From: Waddliaceae bacterium
GTDB lineage: Bacteria; Chlamydiota; Chlamydiia; Chlamydiales; GCA-2709385
Assembly (NCBI GenBank): GCA_002709385.1
Contig: PAQS01000003.1
Coordinates: forward strand, 1 to 33,966
Length of the DNA stretch: 33,966 bases
Direction: 5' to 3'
Shown: positions 26,185 to 33,966 of the stretch, one piece after another
Position numbering within the stretch: the first letter of the stretch is position 1
Layout: each line of letters opens with the position of its first letter
The notes under the pieces: generated by a model
What the model was told of the DNA's origin: nothing
What the model saw: only the letters and a program-made list of their open reading frames with translations
The model's database searches: none
Position numbers and translations under genes: made by a program

Positions 26185-26225
26185 ATCATTGGTCGGAGCT
26201 AGAAGATCCTGTATCTTTAGAGCCT

Positions 26226-27629
26226 TTGTGGAAAAACAATCAAGATGAAAGAAATAATATTTTTATCGTTGAAGATTCTTTAGGCAATGCGTTTGCAGCA
26301 TCTTCAGTAAGTGAATGGATATTGGATAAAAACAATTATAATTTGGGTATAGCGCAAAAGACAGGAGATTTACCCCAGTTTTGGGATTCATCAGAAACTT
26401 ACCTTGAACTGCTTGATTTTTTGATTGAAGCAGCAATATCAGAAGAGACGAAAGGTCAATTAAAAGACCTTAAAAAACAGGCTATATTATCAATAGAGGT
26501 ATTATCGAATCTTCAAAATCAGAACTCTTTTTTAGATATCCTAAGTAGTCTTCATAAAGGATTTGTTGGGGGGACAGTTGGAGCTAGCTACTTTGCAGGT
26601 AGACAAGAAATTTCTATAAAACAGTATTATCAAATTCGAGATAGACTTCCTGATGACTTGCGCATATTTTTGTTACCAGGTCATATCTTTCATCCAGGAG
26701 ACCCCTATTGTGTGAATTCAGCTAGAAAAATTTTGCAAAAACAAATAGATCGCTTAGCTCTTTTTTGTTCTATATCTCCTAAAGAATTAGGTTTTTATGA
26801 TGAATCTTTACTAACTGAAAAAGTAGAGGGTTTACTTAATGCTCTTTCAGAATCTTATCCTCAGGATGTTTCCTTAGTAGCTAAAAGAAAATTAGATTTT
26901 ACTTGTTTGAGTAGTGATGATTGGGTAGAAAATGAAGCTATATTAAAAGTACCCGTTCTCACTACTGAAAGGAACTGTGTAATTTTGTACTATTCAGCAA
27001 AAGAGTTGTTTATTGCGGATGGAAATGAAAATTTCAAACGCACGTTGTTAGCATTTATTGATGTTCTTTTAAATAATGGATTGCTTTCATCAGAATTAGA
27101 GATGATAAGAAAAGACTGTAGAAAAGATATCGAATTTTATAAAAAATTGGATGAGAAAGTAAAAGAAAAAATATCTCATCATTATGATGAAGAATTTTCA
27201 CAAAGAATAGTTAGATCGGTTTTGCGGGATTTAATAAAACTTGATAGTAAAAATTTAACAGATATACTAATTAATTCGTTTTCTGAAAATAATGATCTTA
27301 TTGAGGAGTTTAATTATTTAAAAGAAAATATGCGGGAAAGTTTTTCTTCAAAAGAGCTTGTGAGTAGATTTAATTTTTATGCAAATAAACCATTGGTTTT
27401 AGTAAATGTGTTAAATAATCTGGAATATTTAAGTAAAGATAGTTATTTAAAATTTTATTTCTATTCTATAGGGTTAGAAGAAAGACAGTTTTGCTCCTTA
27501 ATAAGGAATGAAAGAAATGAGCTTGTTTTAGGATTAGATAATAAAGGGTTCGATCCTCTTATTTTTTATTACCAATATGATAACGACATACAGGACTACC
27601 GTTTTTCTTTATTATCTATAGATTTTTAA
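26226..27629 (+). CDS. C-terminal part of a frameshifted hypothetical gene, possible U-box-like segment
   Basis: The open frame extends back to 26178, before the TTG at 26226, and there is no convincing own start or ribosome site, so this is most likely the continuation of the preceding frame. The entry segment 'ELEDPVSLEPL...NIFIVEDSLGNAFAASSVSEWIL' follows the spacing of U-box ubiquitin-ligase domains (D/C-P-I/V-S/T-L-E, then V-x-x-D/P-x-G-x-x-(Y/F), then I/V-x-x-W). The remaining roughly 420 residues are helical, with no recognised domain or membrane segment. U-box and other ubiquitin-pathway effectors are known in environmental chlamydiae. The resemblance is short and read by eye. A+T-rich codon use suggests fast evolution or transfer. 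A strong two-way terminator follows. Confidence 0.5.
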   Translation: MWKNNQDERNNIFIVEDSLGNAFAASSVSEWILDKNNYNLGIAQKTGDLPQFWDSSETYLELLDFLIEAAISEETKGQLKDLKKQAILSIEVLSNLQNQNSFLDILSSLHKGFVGGTVGASYFAGRQEISIKQYYQIRDRLPDDLRIFLLPGHIFHPGDPYCVNSARKILQKQIDRLALFCSISPKELGFYDESLLTEKVEGLLNALSESYPQDVSLVAKRKLDFTCLSSDDWVENEAILKVPVLTTERNCVILYYSAKELFIADGNENFKRTLLAFIDVLLNNGLLSSELEMIRKDCRKDIEFYKKLDEKVKEKISHHYDEEFSQRIVRSVLRDLIKLDSKNLTDILINSFSENNDLIEEFNYLKENMRESFSSKELVSRFNFYANKPLVLVNVLNNLEYLSKDSYLKFYFYSIGLEERQFCSLIRNERNELVLGLDNKGFDPLIFYYQYDNDIQDYRFSLLSIDF

Positions 27630-27666
27630 ATCCTTAATACATATCTGATTTTGAAGTTCTTTCAAC

Positions 27667-27700
27667 TAAAAAAAGGGGGAGTTTTCTCCCCCTTTTTTTA
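27667..27700. terminator. Strong bidirectional rho-independent terminator
   Basis: A perfect stem of GGGGGAG with CTCCCCC around a TTTT loop is flanked by seven A on one side and seven T on the other. It can therefore terminate the plus-strand hypothetical gene and the minus-strand aconitase gene. Confidence 0.9.
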
Positions 27701-27706
27701 GATATT

Positions 27707-29971
27707 CTACTTTGCTGATTGCTTAGCGATAAGGTTAAGCGCACTTCCTGCCCGGAACCAGTCAATTTGGTTTTGGCTGAAGGTATGATTGAGAGAAATT
27801 TGCTCTGTTGTTCCGTTTTCATGTTTCAATTCCAGAGTGAGAGGTTTCCCTGGTTGGAAATCATGTAAATCGACAAAAGAGAGAATATCTGTCTCTTGTA
27901 TTTTATCGTAATCAGTTGGATTAGCGAATGTTAGTGCGAGTAACCCTTGTTTTTTTAGGTTCGTTTCATGGATACGAGCGAAACTTTTTACGATGACAGC
28001 TCGAGCGCCTAAGTGTCTTGGTTCCATAGCTGCGTGTTCTCTGGAAGAGCCTTCTCCAAAGTTATCAGCTCCAACAACAACCCAACCTTCTTTCGCTTCT
28101 TTGTATTTACGTGCTACCTGTGAAATTCCATCTACTTCGCCGTTAAGCTGGTTGAGGGTACGGCCGATTTCTTCTCTGCAGGCGTTGACAGCTCCGCAGT
28201 ACATATTGTCAGAGATATTATCGAGATGACCTCTAAAACGTAGCCACTTACCAGCAGGAGAAATATGGTCTGTTGTACATTTTCCTTCTACTTTAACAAG
28301 TAGACGCAAGTTTTGGTGGTCCGTATCCGACCATTCAGTGAATGGGGATAAAATTTGTAGGCGATCGCTTGAGTCGCTAACTTCTACTTGTACCGATGAG
28401 CCATCAGCAGCTGGTGCGATGAAACCGCTATCGCCTGGATCAAACCCATCTTTTGGCAGTTCTTCTCCTGTTGGAGGCTCTAGATAGTATTCTTTTCCAT
28501 CTTCACCAACAAGAGGGTCTGTTAGGGGATTGAATGTAAGGCGCCCAGCTAAGCTAAAAGCTATGACGATTTCAGGACTTGCCACGAAGGAGTGTGTACC
28601 TGGGTTAGCGTCGTTTCTACCTGAAAAATTTCGGTTAAATGAGGTGATGATGGAGTTCTTTTCCCCATTTTTCACATCATGACGCTTCCATTGTCCGATA
28701 CAAGGACCGCAAGCGTTGGCTAAGACTTGGCCTCCAATTTCCGAAAGAACACGTAGATGCCCGTCGCGTTCAATGGTTGCTCGAATTTGTTCCGAACCTG
28801 GAGTAATTGTAAGGCTTGATTTTGCTTTACTGCCGTGTTTTACCGCTTGCTTAGCAATACTGGTTGCTCGCTCTAGGTCTTCATAACTAGAGTTGGTACA
28901 AGAGCCGATTAAGCCTACAGCAAGCTTTTCTGGATACCCTTTCTCAAGTACAGCATCCTTAAACTTGGATATTGGCCAAGCGAGGTCTGGTGTATAGGGA
29001 CCATTGATGTAAGGTTCAAGGTTATTGAGGTCGATATGAATGACTTCATCAAAATAGAGTTCAGGATTTTCTAAGATATCAGCATCTGGCTTCAGGCAAT
29101 CTTGTACTCCATCTGCTAAAGCGGCAACTTCTGCTCTTCCGGTTGCTTTAAGATAATCAGCCATACGTTGATCATACGGGAAGACGGAGCAAGTGGCACC
29201 GATTTCGGCTCCCATATTACAAATCGTACCTTTTCCTGTACAAGAGAGGGACTCTACACCTTCTCCAAAATACTCAACAATTGCCCCCGTGCCTCCCTTT
29301 ACTGTAAGGATGCCGGCTACGGCTAGGATGACGTCTTTGGAAGATGACCAGCCGCTAAGTTTTCCCGTTAATTGAACCCCGATGAGTTTAGGAGCTTTCA
29401 GTTCCCAAGGCATACCAGCCATTACATCAACGGCATCAGCACCTCCGACTCCAACAGCAATCATTCCTAATCCACCAGCATTTGGGGTATGGGAATCTGT
29501 TCCAATCATCATTCCGCCAGGAAATGCGTAGTTTTCCAGTACAACTTGGTGGATGATCCCGGCACCTGGTTTCCAAAAACCGATACCGTACTTATTAGAT
29601 ACAGACTGTAGGAAGTCAAATACCTCTTTACTATCTTGCGTAGAGCGCAAGAGATCTTCTTCAGCACCTGTTTCAGCTAAAATAAGGTGATCGCAATGAA
29701 CGGTAGAGGGAACAGCTGTTTTTTTGCGTCCCGAGCACATAAATTGAAGAAGCGCCATTTGAGCGGTGGCATCTTGCATTGCTACGCGATCTGGGCGGTA
29801 ATCGATATAATCCACCATACGATTGGGGATATTTTCGAGATCTTTATCGAGATGTGTGTAAATAATTTTTTCAGAAAGCGTGAGTGGACGTTTAAATACC
29901 GCTCGGATTTTTTCTATTCGTTCAGGGAGTTTCCTGTACAGTTCTTCAATCATGTTTAAGTCAAACGTCAT
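27707..29971 (-). CDS. acn: Aconitate hydratase, mitochondrial type
   Basis: The 754-residue enzyme interconverts citrate and isocitrate in the TCA cycle. Length and sequence follow mitochondrial-type aconitase rather than AcnA or AcnB: it opens with '[28 protein letters not shown]', and shows '[16 protein letters not shown]' and '[12 protein letters not shown]'. The three 4Fe-4S ligands are Cys358 ('[10 protein letters not shown]') and Cys421/Cys424 ('[10 protein letters not shown]'). The swivel domain with '[27 protein letters not shown]' is intact. The start has a strong GGAGGAGAA site and a good promoter lies upstream. Chlamydiaceae lack this gene, which points to an environmental lineage with a fuller TCA cycle. 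Confidence 0.96.
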   Translation of the reverse strand: MTFDLNMIEELYRKLPERIEKIRAVFKRPLTLSEKIIYTHLDKDLENIPNRMVDYIDYRPDRVAMQDATAQMALLQFMCSGRKKTAVPSTVHCDHLILAETGAEEDLLRSTQDSKEVFDFLQSVSNKYGIGFWKPGAGIIHQVVLENYAFPGGMMIGTDSHTPNAGGLGMIAVGVGGADAVDVMAGMPWELKAPKLIGVQLTGKLSGWSSSKDVILAVAGILTVKGGTGAIVEYFGEGVESLSCTGKGTICNMGAEIGATCSVFPYDQRMADYLKATGRAEVAALADGVQDCLKPDADILENPELYFDEVIHIDLNNLEPYINGPYTPDLAWPISKFKDAVLEKGYPEKLAVGLIGSCTNSSYEDLERATSIAKQAVKHGSKAKSSLTITPGSEQIRATIERDGHLRVLSEIGGQVLANACGPCIGQWKRHDVKNGEKNSIITSFNRNFSGRNDANPGTHSFVASPEIVIAFSLAGRLTFNPLTDPLVGEDGKEYYLEPPTGEELPKDGFDPGDSGFIAPAADGSSVQVEVSDSSDRLQILSPFTEWSDTDHQNLRLLVKVEGKCTTDHISPAGKWLRFRGHLDNISDNMYCGAVNACREEIGRTLNQLNGEVDGISQVARKYKEAKEGWVVVGADNFGEGSSREHAAMEPRHLGARAVIVKSFARIHETNLKKQGLLALTFANPTDYDKIQETDILSFVDLHDFQPGKPLTLELKHENGTTEQISLNHTFSQNQIDWFRAGSALNLIAKQSAK

Positions 29972-30047
29972 CCGTGTTCTCCTCCCTTGGATTGCTCTTT
30001 CCTGACGCGAATTATAGGTAATAATTCGTTAGTTCCAGTTGGAAAAA

Positions 30048-30076
30048 ATTCTATGCGAGAGGGCAATATTGTCCAA
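30048..30076 (-). promoter_or_regulatory. Sigma70-type promoter for acn
   Basis: On the minus strand TTGGAC (30076-30071) and TAGAAT (30053-30048) are separated by exactly 17 bases. They lie about 75 bases before the acn ATG. A second TATAAT-like box is closer to the gene but lacks a clear -35 partner. Confidence 0.6.
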
Positions 30077-30193
30077 GTTTTTTCCTAAAATCAATTATTC
30101 AATTTATTCTGGTATAAAATATGGCGATCTGTCAGAATATGCGGGTGTTTGTTGCATCATCTTATCAATTAGCTATCCATCCAGGTAGATTCA

Positions 30194-30214
30194 CTAACTG
30201 TCGTTAGCAGTTAG
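30194..30214 (+). promoter_or_regulatory. Hairpin in the nusB leader
   Basis: CTAACTG and CAGTTAG form a seven-base-pair stem with a seven-base loop, 26 bases before the nusB start and just ahead of its AGAGG ribosome site. A TATAAAAT box at about 30113 could be the -10 of a promoter, but its -35 is poor. A role in the leader RNA is possible but unproven. Confidence 0.3.
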
Positions 30215-30240
30215 GATATGAGGAATTAAGAGGTTCTTTT

Positions 30241-30675
30241 ATGTCGTTGCCACCGCAAAAATTTCGTGAAATTGTGTTCCAGCTCTTGTTTAGTCAAGAA
30301 TTGGGTGATTTAGATATGGATTATGCGGTGCCGCTTATGATGAGCGAGCTTCGGGTAACTCGTCGCTCGGTGAAAGAAGCGTTGGAGAAAGGCGAGTTAG
30401 TGGGTCAGCGTGCTTTGGAGATCGACGCTGAAATGCAGAATTGCAGCCAGGGTTATAGATTAGAACGTATGCATACTGTTGAGCGTGTTGCTTTGCGCTT
30501 GGGAATTTATGAAATGTTGTATGATGAAAAAATTCCTGCTAAGGTAGCAATTTCTGAAGCTATGCGTTTAGCTCGTAAGTTTGGTTCTCCGGAAGGCGCA
30601 AATTTTGTGAATGCGATTATGGACCAAGTATATAAAGGAAGAGTACTAGGAGAGGAGGCTCTGCTAGTCGTCTAA
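30241..30675 (+). CDS. nusB: Transcription antitermination factor NusB
   Basis: This 144-residue, all-helical protein fits NusB. It has the N-terminal 'KFREIVFQLLFSQELG' helix pattern, the 'VERVALRLGIYEMLYDEKIPAKVAISEAMRLARKFGSPEGANFVNAIMDQV' C-terminal block and the usual length. It binds boxA RNA together with NusE (S10) and supports rRNA antitermination. It leads a plus-strand run with murB 23 bases downstream. The ATG has an AGAGG site. Confidence 0.92.
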   Translation: MSLPPQKFREIVFQLLFSQELGDLDMDYAVPLMMSELRVTRRSVKEALEKGELVGQRALEIDAEMQNCSQGYRLERMHTVERVALRLGIYEMLYDEKIPAKVAISEAMRLARKFGSPEGANFVNAIMDQVYKGRVLGEEALLVV

Positions 30676-30698
30676 CAGGCACGAAGTAAAGGTCCGAT

Positions 30699-31571
30699 AT
30701 GGAACCTTGGAAAGAAAATATTTTACTTGATCGATACACAAGTATTGGTATTGGCGGCCCAGCCCGCTATTTTGTTGAAGTACGCACTGTAGACCAAATG
30801 AAAGAAACGCTCAAGCTCTGTCGTGATCAGAGGTTGAGCTTTTTTGTTTTGGGGAAAGGGTCAAATTGTATTTTTGATGACCGAGGCTATAATGGCTTGG
30901 TCATTTTGAATCGTATTGCATTTTGTGAGATGGAAAGCGAGGGTGTTTTCCATGTGGGTGCTGGCTTCAATTTTTCTCAGTTAGGAGCTCGAACAGCGCG
31001 TCAATCTTGGTCGGGTTTAGAATTTGCATCGGGGATACCTGGCTCTGTGGGTGGGGCTGTTTATATGAATGCAGGGGCTAATGGTCGAGAAACAGCAGAT
31101 TCTCTTATTGAGGTAGAGTATTTGCATGCTGATGGAACCGTTACTGTGTATGATTGTAAAAATTTGAATTACTCTTATCGGAAGTCACCATTTCAGGATT
31201 TATCTGGGGTTATTCTTTCAGCAAAATTCCAGCTCACATATGATTCTGAGGCAAGAAATCGACAAATTGCGATTGTAGAGAAAAGAAAAGAAACTCAGCC
31301 TTTACAAGAAGCTTCTGCAGGTTGTATGTTTCGGAATCCGGACCTTGCAGCGGCCGGGGCTTTGATTGAAAAAGCAGGTTTGAAAGGGGTGCATGTGGGA
31401 GATGCTCAAGTTTCCATGGTTCATGCTAATTTTCTTATTAATGCTGGGGCTGCAAGTAGTAAAGAAATGGGGCGTCTGGTGCAGGAAATTCAGAATAGAG
31501 TACGAGATCAATTCTCTGTCGAGTTAAAGCAGGAAGTACTACAGATCCCTTATGAAGAAGGATTTGACTAA
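30699..31571 (+). CDS. murB: UDP-N-acetylenolpyruvoylglucosamine reductase
   Basis: The 290-residue FAD enzyme reduces UDP-GlcNAc-enolpyruvate to UDP-MurNAc in peptidoglycan precursor synthesis. Matching motifs are 'TSIGIGGPARYFVEV', 'LGKGSNCIFDDRGYNGLVI', 'FASGIPGSVGGAVYMNAGANG' and 'YRKSPF'. In 'QEASAGCMFRNP' the general acid position is Cys209 where the E. coli enzyme has Ser; a Cys here is known in some MurB proteins and is expected to work. The shorter length and single loop agree with type II MurB. Its stop overlaps the next gene's ATG by one base (TAATG). The presence of murB fits the minimal peptidoglycan of chlamydiae. Confidence 0.94.
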   Translation: MEPWKENILLDRYTSIGIGGPARYFVEVRTVDQMKETLKLCRDQRLSFFVLGKGSNCIFDDRGYNGLVILNRIAFCEMESEGVFHVGAGFNFSQLGARTARQSWSGLEFASGIPGSVGGAVYMNAGANGRETADSLIEVEYLHADGTVTVYDCKNLNYSYRKSPFQDLSGVILSAKFQLTYDSEARNRQIAIVEKRKETQPLQEASAGCMFRNPDLAAAGALIEKAGLKGVHVGDAQVSMVHANFLINAGAASSKEMGRLVQEIQNRVRDQFSVELKQEVLQIPYEEGFD

Positions 31572-32431
31572 TGTTTCGTGCAGATTTGCATTGCCACTCT
31601 ACCTGTTCTGATGGAACGATGACACCTATCGAACTCATTGATCTGGCTCTTTCTCAAGGCTTATCAGGGCTTGCTATTACGGATCATGATACGGTGTCGG
31701 CGTATGAGGAGGCTTTGGAATATGCACAAGAGAAGAACTTCCAATTGCTGTCTGGTGTAGAGTTTTCAGCTTTCCACTTAGGTGAAAGTGTACATCTTTT
31801 AGGTTATGGTTTTCGCTTAGATCATGAGGCGATTCAAAGTTTATGCCAACGCCATGTCAAACGGCGTATCGAGCGGGCTACAAAGATTTTAGAAAAGTTG
31901 GCCGATCGTGGGATGCCCATTGTTCACGAAGAAATTATTTTTAGTGCTTTTGGTGTTAATCAAAAGACTAAGGGAGCTATTGTAGGGCGTCCACACATCG
32001 CACAAGTGATGGTTCAAAAAGGGTACGTCTCATCAATTACTGAAGCTTTTCATAAGTATTTAGGAGACGGCCGGCCTTGCTGTGTAGAGACTAGTACTGT
32101 ATCAGCTCGTGAAACAGTAGATTGCATTCACGAAGCAGGTGGTTATGCTGTCATTGCACACCCTCACCTTATTCCACATTCTTTTGTCATACGTGATTTG
32201 CAAAATATGGATTTTGATGGAATAGAAGTTTATTATGGCAATTTGCCTAAACACCGAGAAGAAAGGGGGTTACGTATGGCAAATAAAAAAGAATGGATGA
32301 TTACAGGCGGTTCAGATTTTCATGGGTCCGTTAAACCACATATCCGTCTTGGTGCATCATGGGTTGGGGAAGAAACCTTTTCAAAACTATATGAACGTTT
32401 CCTTAAACACCACCCTCAATTCGCTTTTTAA
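31571..32431 (+). CDS. PHP-domain phosphoesterase (TrpH/RNase AM family)
   Basis: The 286-residue protein has the full set of PHP metal motifs: 'RADLHCHSTCSDG' (His7, His9), 'AITDHDT' (Asp38, His39, Asp40), 'SGVEFSAF' (Glu64), 'GRPHIAQVM', 'AVIAHPHLI' and 'TGGSDFHGS'. This order is that of TrpH/YciV, whose E. coli member is a 5'-3' exonuclease on short RNA and 3',5'-bisphosphate nucleotides and matures 5S, 16S and 23S rRNA 5' ends. The start is coupled to the murB stop (TAATG). The substrate in this organism is inferred from the family only. Confidence 0.88.
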   Translation: MFRADLHCHSTCSDGTMTPIELIDLALSQGLSGLAITDHDTVSAYEEALEYAQEKNFQLLSGVEFSAFHLGESVHLLGYGFRLDHEAIQSLCQRHVKRRIERATKILEKLADRGMPIVHEEIIFSAFGVNQKTKGAIVGRPHIAQVMVQKGYVSSITEAFHKYLGDGRPCCVETSTVSARETVDCIHEAGGYAVIAHPHLIPHSFVIRDLQNMDFDGIEVYYGNLPKHREERGLRMANKKEWMITGGSDFHGSVKPHIRLGASWVGEETFSKLYERFLKHHPQFAF

Positions 32432-32484
32432 AAAAGAGAATCATTGACTTACTGATTGAAGCTATTCAGGAGAGAAAATCAAAA

Positions 32485-33726
32485 ATGACAAAATACGCTT
32501 CCCTATTAAAAAAACTTTATCAGACGAATGAACGAGCAGTTATAAAGCTTGGCTTAGATAATTTAAGGGGGATGCAGAAGGCTATTTGGGAGAATGTTCA
32601 TTCTATTTCGAGTTATCTAGATTTTCCTCAAGCTCAGTACCCTATTGTGCATGTGGCGGGAACTAATGGAAAAGGGTCGGTTTGTACAAAAGTAGCGAAG
32701 GCTTTAGAGTTTGGCGGATATCGTGTAGGTCTTTTTACATCACCTCACATTGAGCATTTTTGGGAGCGAATTCAGATCAATGGAAGGTACATTGCTGAAG
32801 AGGAGATTGCCGAGTTATTAGGACCTCTTTTTGAAATTGCTGAAGAAAATCAGATTCCGGCTACTTTTTTTGAACTGACAACTCTACTTGCTATGATTTA
32901 TTTCGCACGTGAGAAGGTTGATATTGCTGTGTTTGAAGTGGGCTTAGGGGGGCGTCTAGATGCTACAAATATTCTATCTCCAACAGTGACAGCAATTACT
33001 TCTATTGGCTTGGATCATACAAATCTTTTAGGAGAGACTTTAGGGGAAATCGCTGGAGAAAAAGCAGGGATTATTAAAGAGGGAATACCCGTAGTTTTAG
33101 GCCCAACTCTTGTGAACGATGTGATCATGGAAATTGCTAGAGATAAGCAAGCTCCTGTGCATTTAGTAGAAGAAGTAGAAGGGCCAATAGATGCGTTAAA
33201 TGCTGCTATTTCTTCTAGAATTTTGGATGTTTTATCTAAGGATTTTCCTTTAAGTGAGTCAGCCAGAGAAAAAGGTTTAGCGGCAAGGCCGCCGTGTCGT
33301 TTTGATCTTCGCGGGCCGCTACTTGAGTATGGATTTGAGTCTGTAATTTTTGATGTTGCTCATAACCCTGATTCATTCCGAACTCTTTTTGAAAGAGCCC
33401 GTTCCGAGTACCCTGAGCATGATATTGAAGTGGTTATGGCTTTGTCTCAAGGGCGTGATTTAGAAACTTGTTTGTGTGCAATTGGTGAAGGTATTGCTCA
33501 TTACTATCTTGTTGAAGCAGACAATGGCCGTTGTATGAATACAGATGATTTAGCTTTAGCGTTTCAAAAATTAGGACAAAGCAATTTTACTCCTTGTAAA
33601 AATCTAGAGGGCTGTCGAAAGGCTTTTATAGAGAAAAAAGCCATTAAGCCGAGGATTTTAGTTGTATGCGGAAGCTTCTTTATCATGGCTATGATGAGTC
33701 CTCTTCAGCTTATAGAAACAGTATAA
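32485..33726 (+). CDS. folC: Folylpolyglutamate synthase / dihydrofolate synthase
   Basis: The 413-residue Mur-ligase-fold enzyme adds glutamate to dihydropteroate and/or folates, the steps after folP (5566). It shows the ATP-binding loop 'VAGTNGKGSVCTKVAKALE', 'GLFTSPHIEHFWERIQING', 'FEVGLGGRLDATNIL', 'ITSIGLDHTNLLGETLGEIAGEKAGIIK' and 'FDVAHNPDSF'. The ATG has an AGGAGAG site. It ends the nusB-murB-PHP run, 53 bases after the PHP gene. A partial, decayed repeat of its 3' end occurs at 33888-33966. Between them lies a long palindrome that may end the transcript. Confidence 0.94.
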   Translation: MTKYASLLKKLYQTNERAVIKLGLDNLRGMQKAIWENVHSISSYLDFPQAQYPIVHVAGTNGKGSVCTKVAKALEFGGYRVGLFTSPHIEHFWERIQINGRYIAEEEIAELLGPLFEIAEENQIPATFFELTTLLAMIYFAREKVDIAVFEVGLGGRLDATNILSPTVTAITSIGLDHTNLLGETLGEIAGEKAGIIKEGIPVVLGPTLVNDVIMEIARDKQAPVHLVEEVEGPIDALNAAISSRILDVLSKDFPLSESAREKGLAARPPCRFDLRGPLLEYGFESVIFDVAHNPDSFRTLFERARSEYPEHDIEVVMALSQGRDLETCLCAIGEGIAHYYLVEADNGRCMNTDDLALAFQKLGQSNFTPCKNLEGCRKAFIEKKAIKPRILVVCGSFFIMAMMSPLQLIETV

Positions 33727-33759
33727 GTTGAAATATGCCTCTATCTATAGTTGCATATG

Positions 33760-33877
33760 AACGCGGCGAAGCAAAGAGACTACGGCGCAGCGATAGGCTT
33801 ATAGTGGTCTAATTTTTGGGGTCCACTATAGCCTATATTTTTTTCTTTGCGGCGTGGCCTCTTTGCTTCGCCGCGTT
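33760..33877. repeat. 118-base nested palindrome with T run, MITE-like or terminator
   Basis: The outer arms AACGCGGCGAAGCAAAGAG (33760-33778) and CTCTTTGCTTCGCCGCGTT (33859-33877) are perfect 19-base inverted copies. Partial pairing follows, then an inner ATAGGC/GCCTAT and TATAGTGG/CCACTATA stem (33793-33836) around a 15-base loop. Ten T follow directly (33876-33885), as in a very strong rho-independent terminator for folC. The core matches the IS terminus at 92-117. A small ATATGC/GCATAT inverted pair (33733-33758) precedes it. It could be a mobile palindromic element that also works as a terminator. Confidence 0.75.
33805..33830. mobile_element. Second copy of the IS terminal sequence
   Basis: TGGTCTA, six bases, then GGGGTCCACTATA matches 92-117 in order, spacing and orientation; only the six middle bases differ. 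Here it sits at the centre of the long palindrome, preceded by TTATAG so that it is itself an inverted repeat. It is a terminal fragment without a transposase gene. Confidence 0.55.
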
Positions 33878-33887
33878 TTTTTTTTCC

Positions 33888-33966
33888 ATCTTGTTGAAGC
33901 AGAAAACATTTGTTGTATGAATACAGATTTTAGCTTTGAGGGAGTTTTTTTATCATGGCTATGATG
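33888..33966 (+). pseudogene. Decayed partial repeat of the folC 3' end
   Basis: The stretch begins ATCTTGTTGAAGCAGA and continues with TTGTATGAATACAGAT and TTTAGCTTT, matching folC around 33506-33557. It then skips about 120 bases and resumes with TTTATCATGGCTATGATG, matching folC 33679-33696. Substitutions and a large deletion destroy the frame. It reaches the window edge, so its full extent is unknown. Confidence 0.75.

Noticed and set aside
26170-26190. Programmed minus-one frameshift
   Set aside because: CTAAAACTTAG is not a standard slippery heptamer, and no downstream pseudoknot was evident; mutation or sequencing error is simpler.
33760-33877. CRISPR repeat or tRNA-like structure
   Set aside because: The arms are a single inverted pair, not spaced direct repeats, and there is no cloverleaf.

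Overview
The window looks like chromosomal DNA of an AT-rich, obligate intracellular bacterium of the Chlamydiae, and more likely an environmental (Simkania/Parachlamydia-like) lineage than Chlamydiaceae. This is inference from gene content. There is a diadenylate cyclase/YbbR pair, a DnaQ-like exonuclease of a type I associate with chlamydiae, and a mitochondrial-type aconitase that Chlamydiaceae lack. Many long hypothetical genes are interspersed with housekeeping genes, and IS remnants are present. No rRNA, tRNA or CRISPR array was seen.

Layout. (1) 1-700: an IS-like terminal sequence abuts and truncates a purple-acid-phosphatase-like gene. (2) 860-5466: a two-gene RND efflux operon (adaptor and permease). 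(3) 5503-8481: a well-formed promoter, then folP, the diadenylate cyclase cdaA and a YbbR-domain gene, closed by a two-way terminator. (4) 8515-12660, all minus strand: a CatB-like acetyltransferase, a polysaccharide pyruvyl transferase-like gene, rsmE and pyruvate kinase. (5) 12911-27629: an accessory stretch dominated by unrecognised proteins. It holds a 1016-residue protein with papain-like Cys/His/Asn motifs, a small overlapping partner, two probable distant paralogues, a transposase stub, an exonuclease, a 156-residue protein, a 536-residue helical protein, a membrane-anchored protein with clan-CD (caspase/DUF4347-like) His/Cys motifs, a FapA-like protein, and a frameshifted A+T-rich gene with a possible U-box-like segment. 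(6) 27707-33726: aconitase on the minus strand, then a plus-strand housekeeping run nusB-murB-PHP phosphoesterase-folC. (7) 33727-33966: a 118-base nested palindrome ending in a T run, carrying the same 26-base IS-end sequence found at the left edge, followed by a decayed second copy of the folC 3' end.

How the parts may work together. folP and folC belong to folate synthesis, cdaA and the YbbR gene to c-di-AMP signalling, the RND pair to export, pyk and acn to central metabolism, and murB to peptidoglycan precursor synthesis. The 12.9-27.6 kb stretch reads as a candidate effector/host-interaction island. It combines two protease-like folds with unlike sequence, tightly packed convergent genes, AT-rich palindromes in its intergenic spaces, and decaying mobile DNA. 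The protease and U-box assignments rest on motif reading alone.
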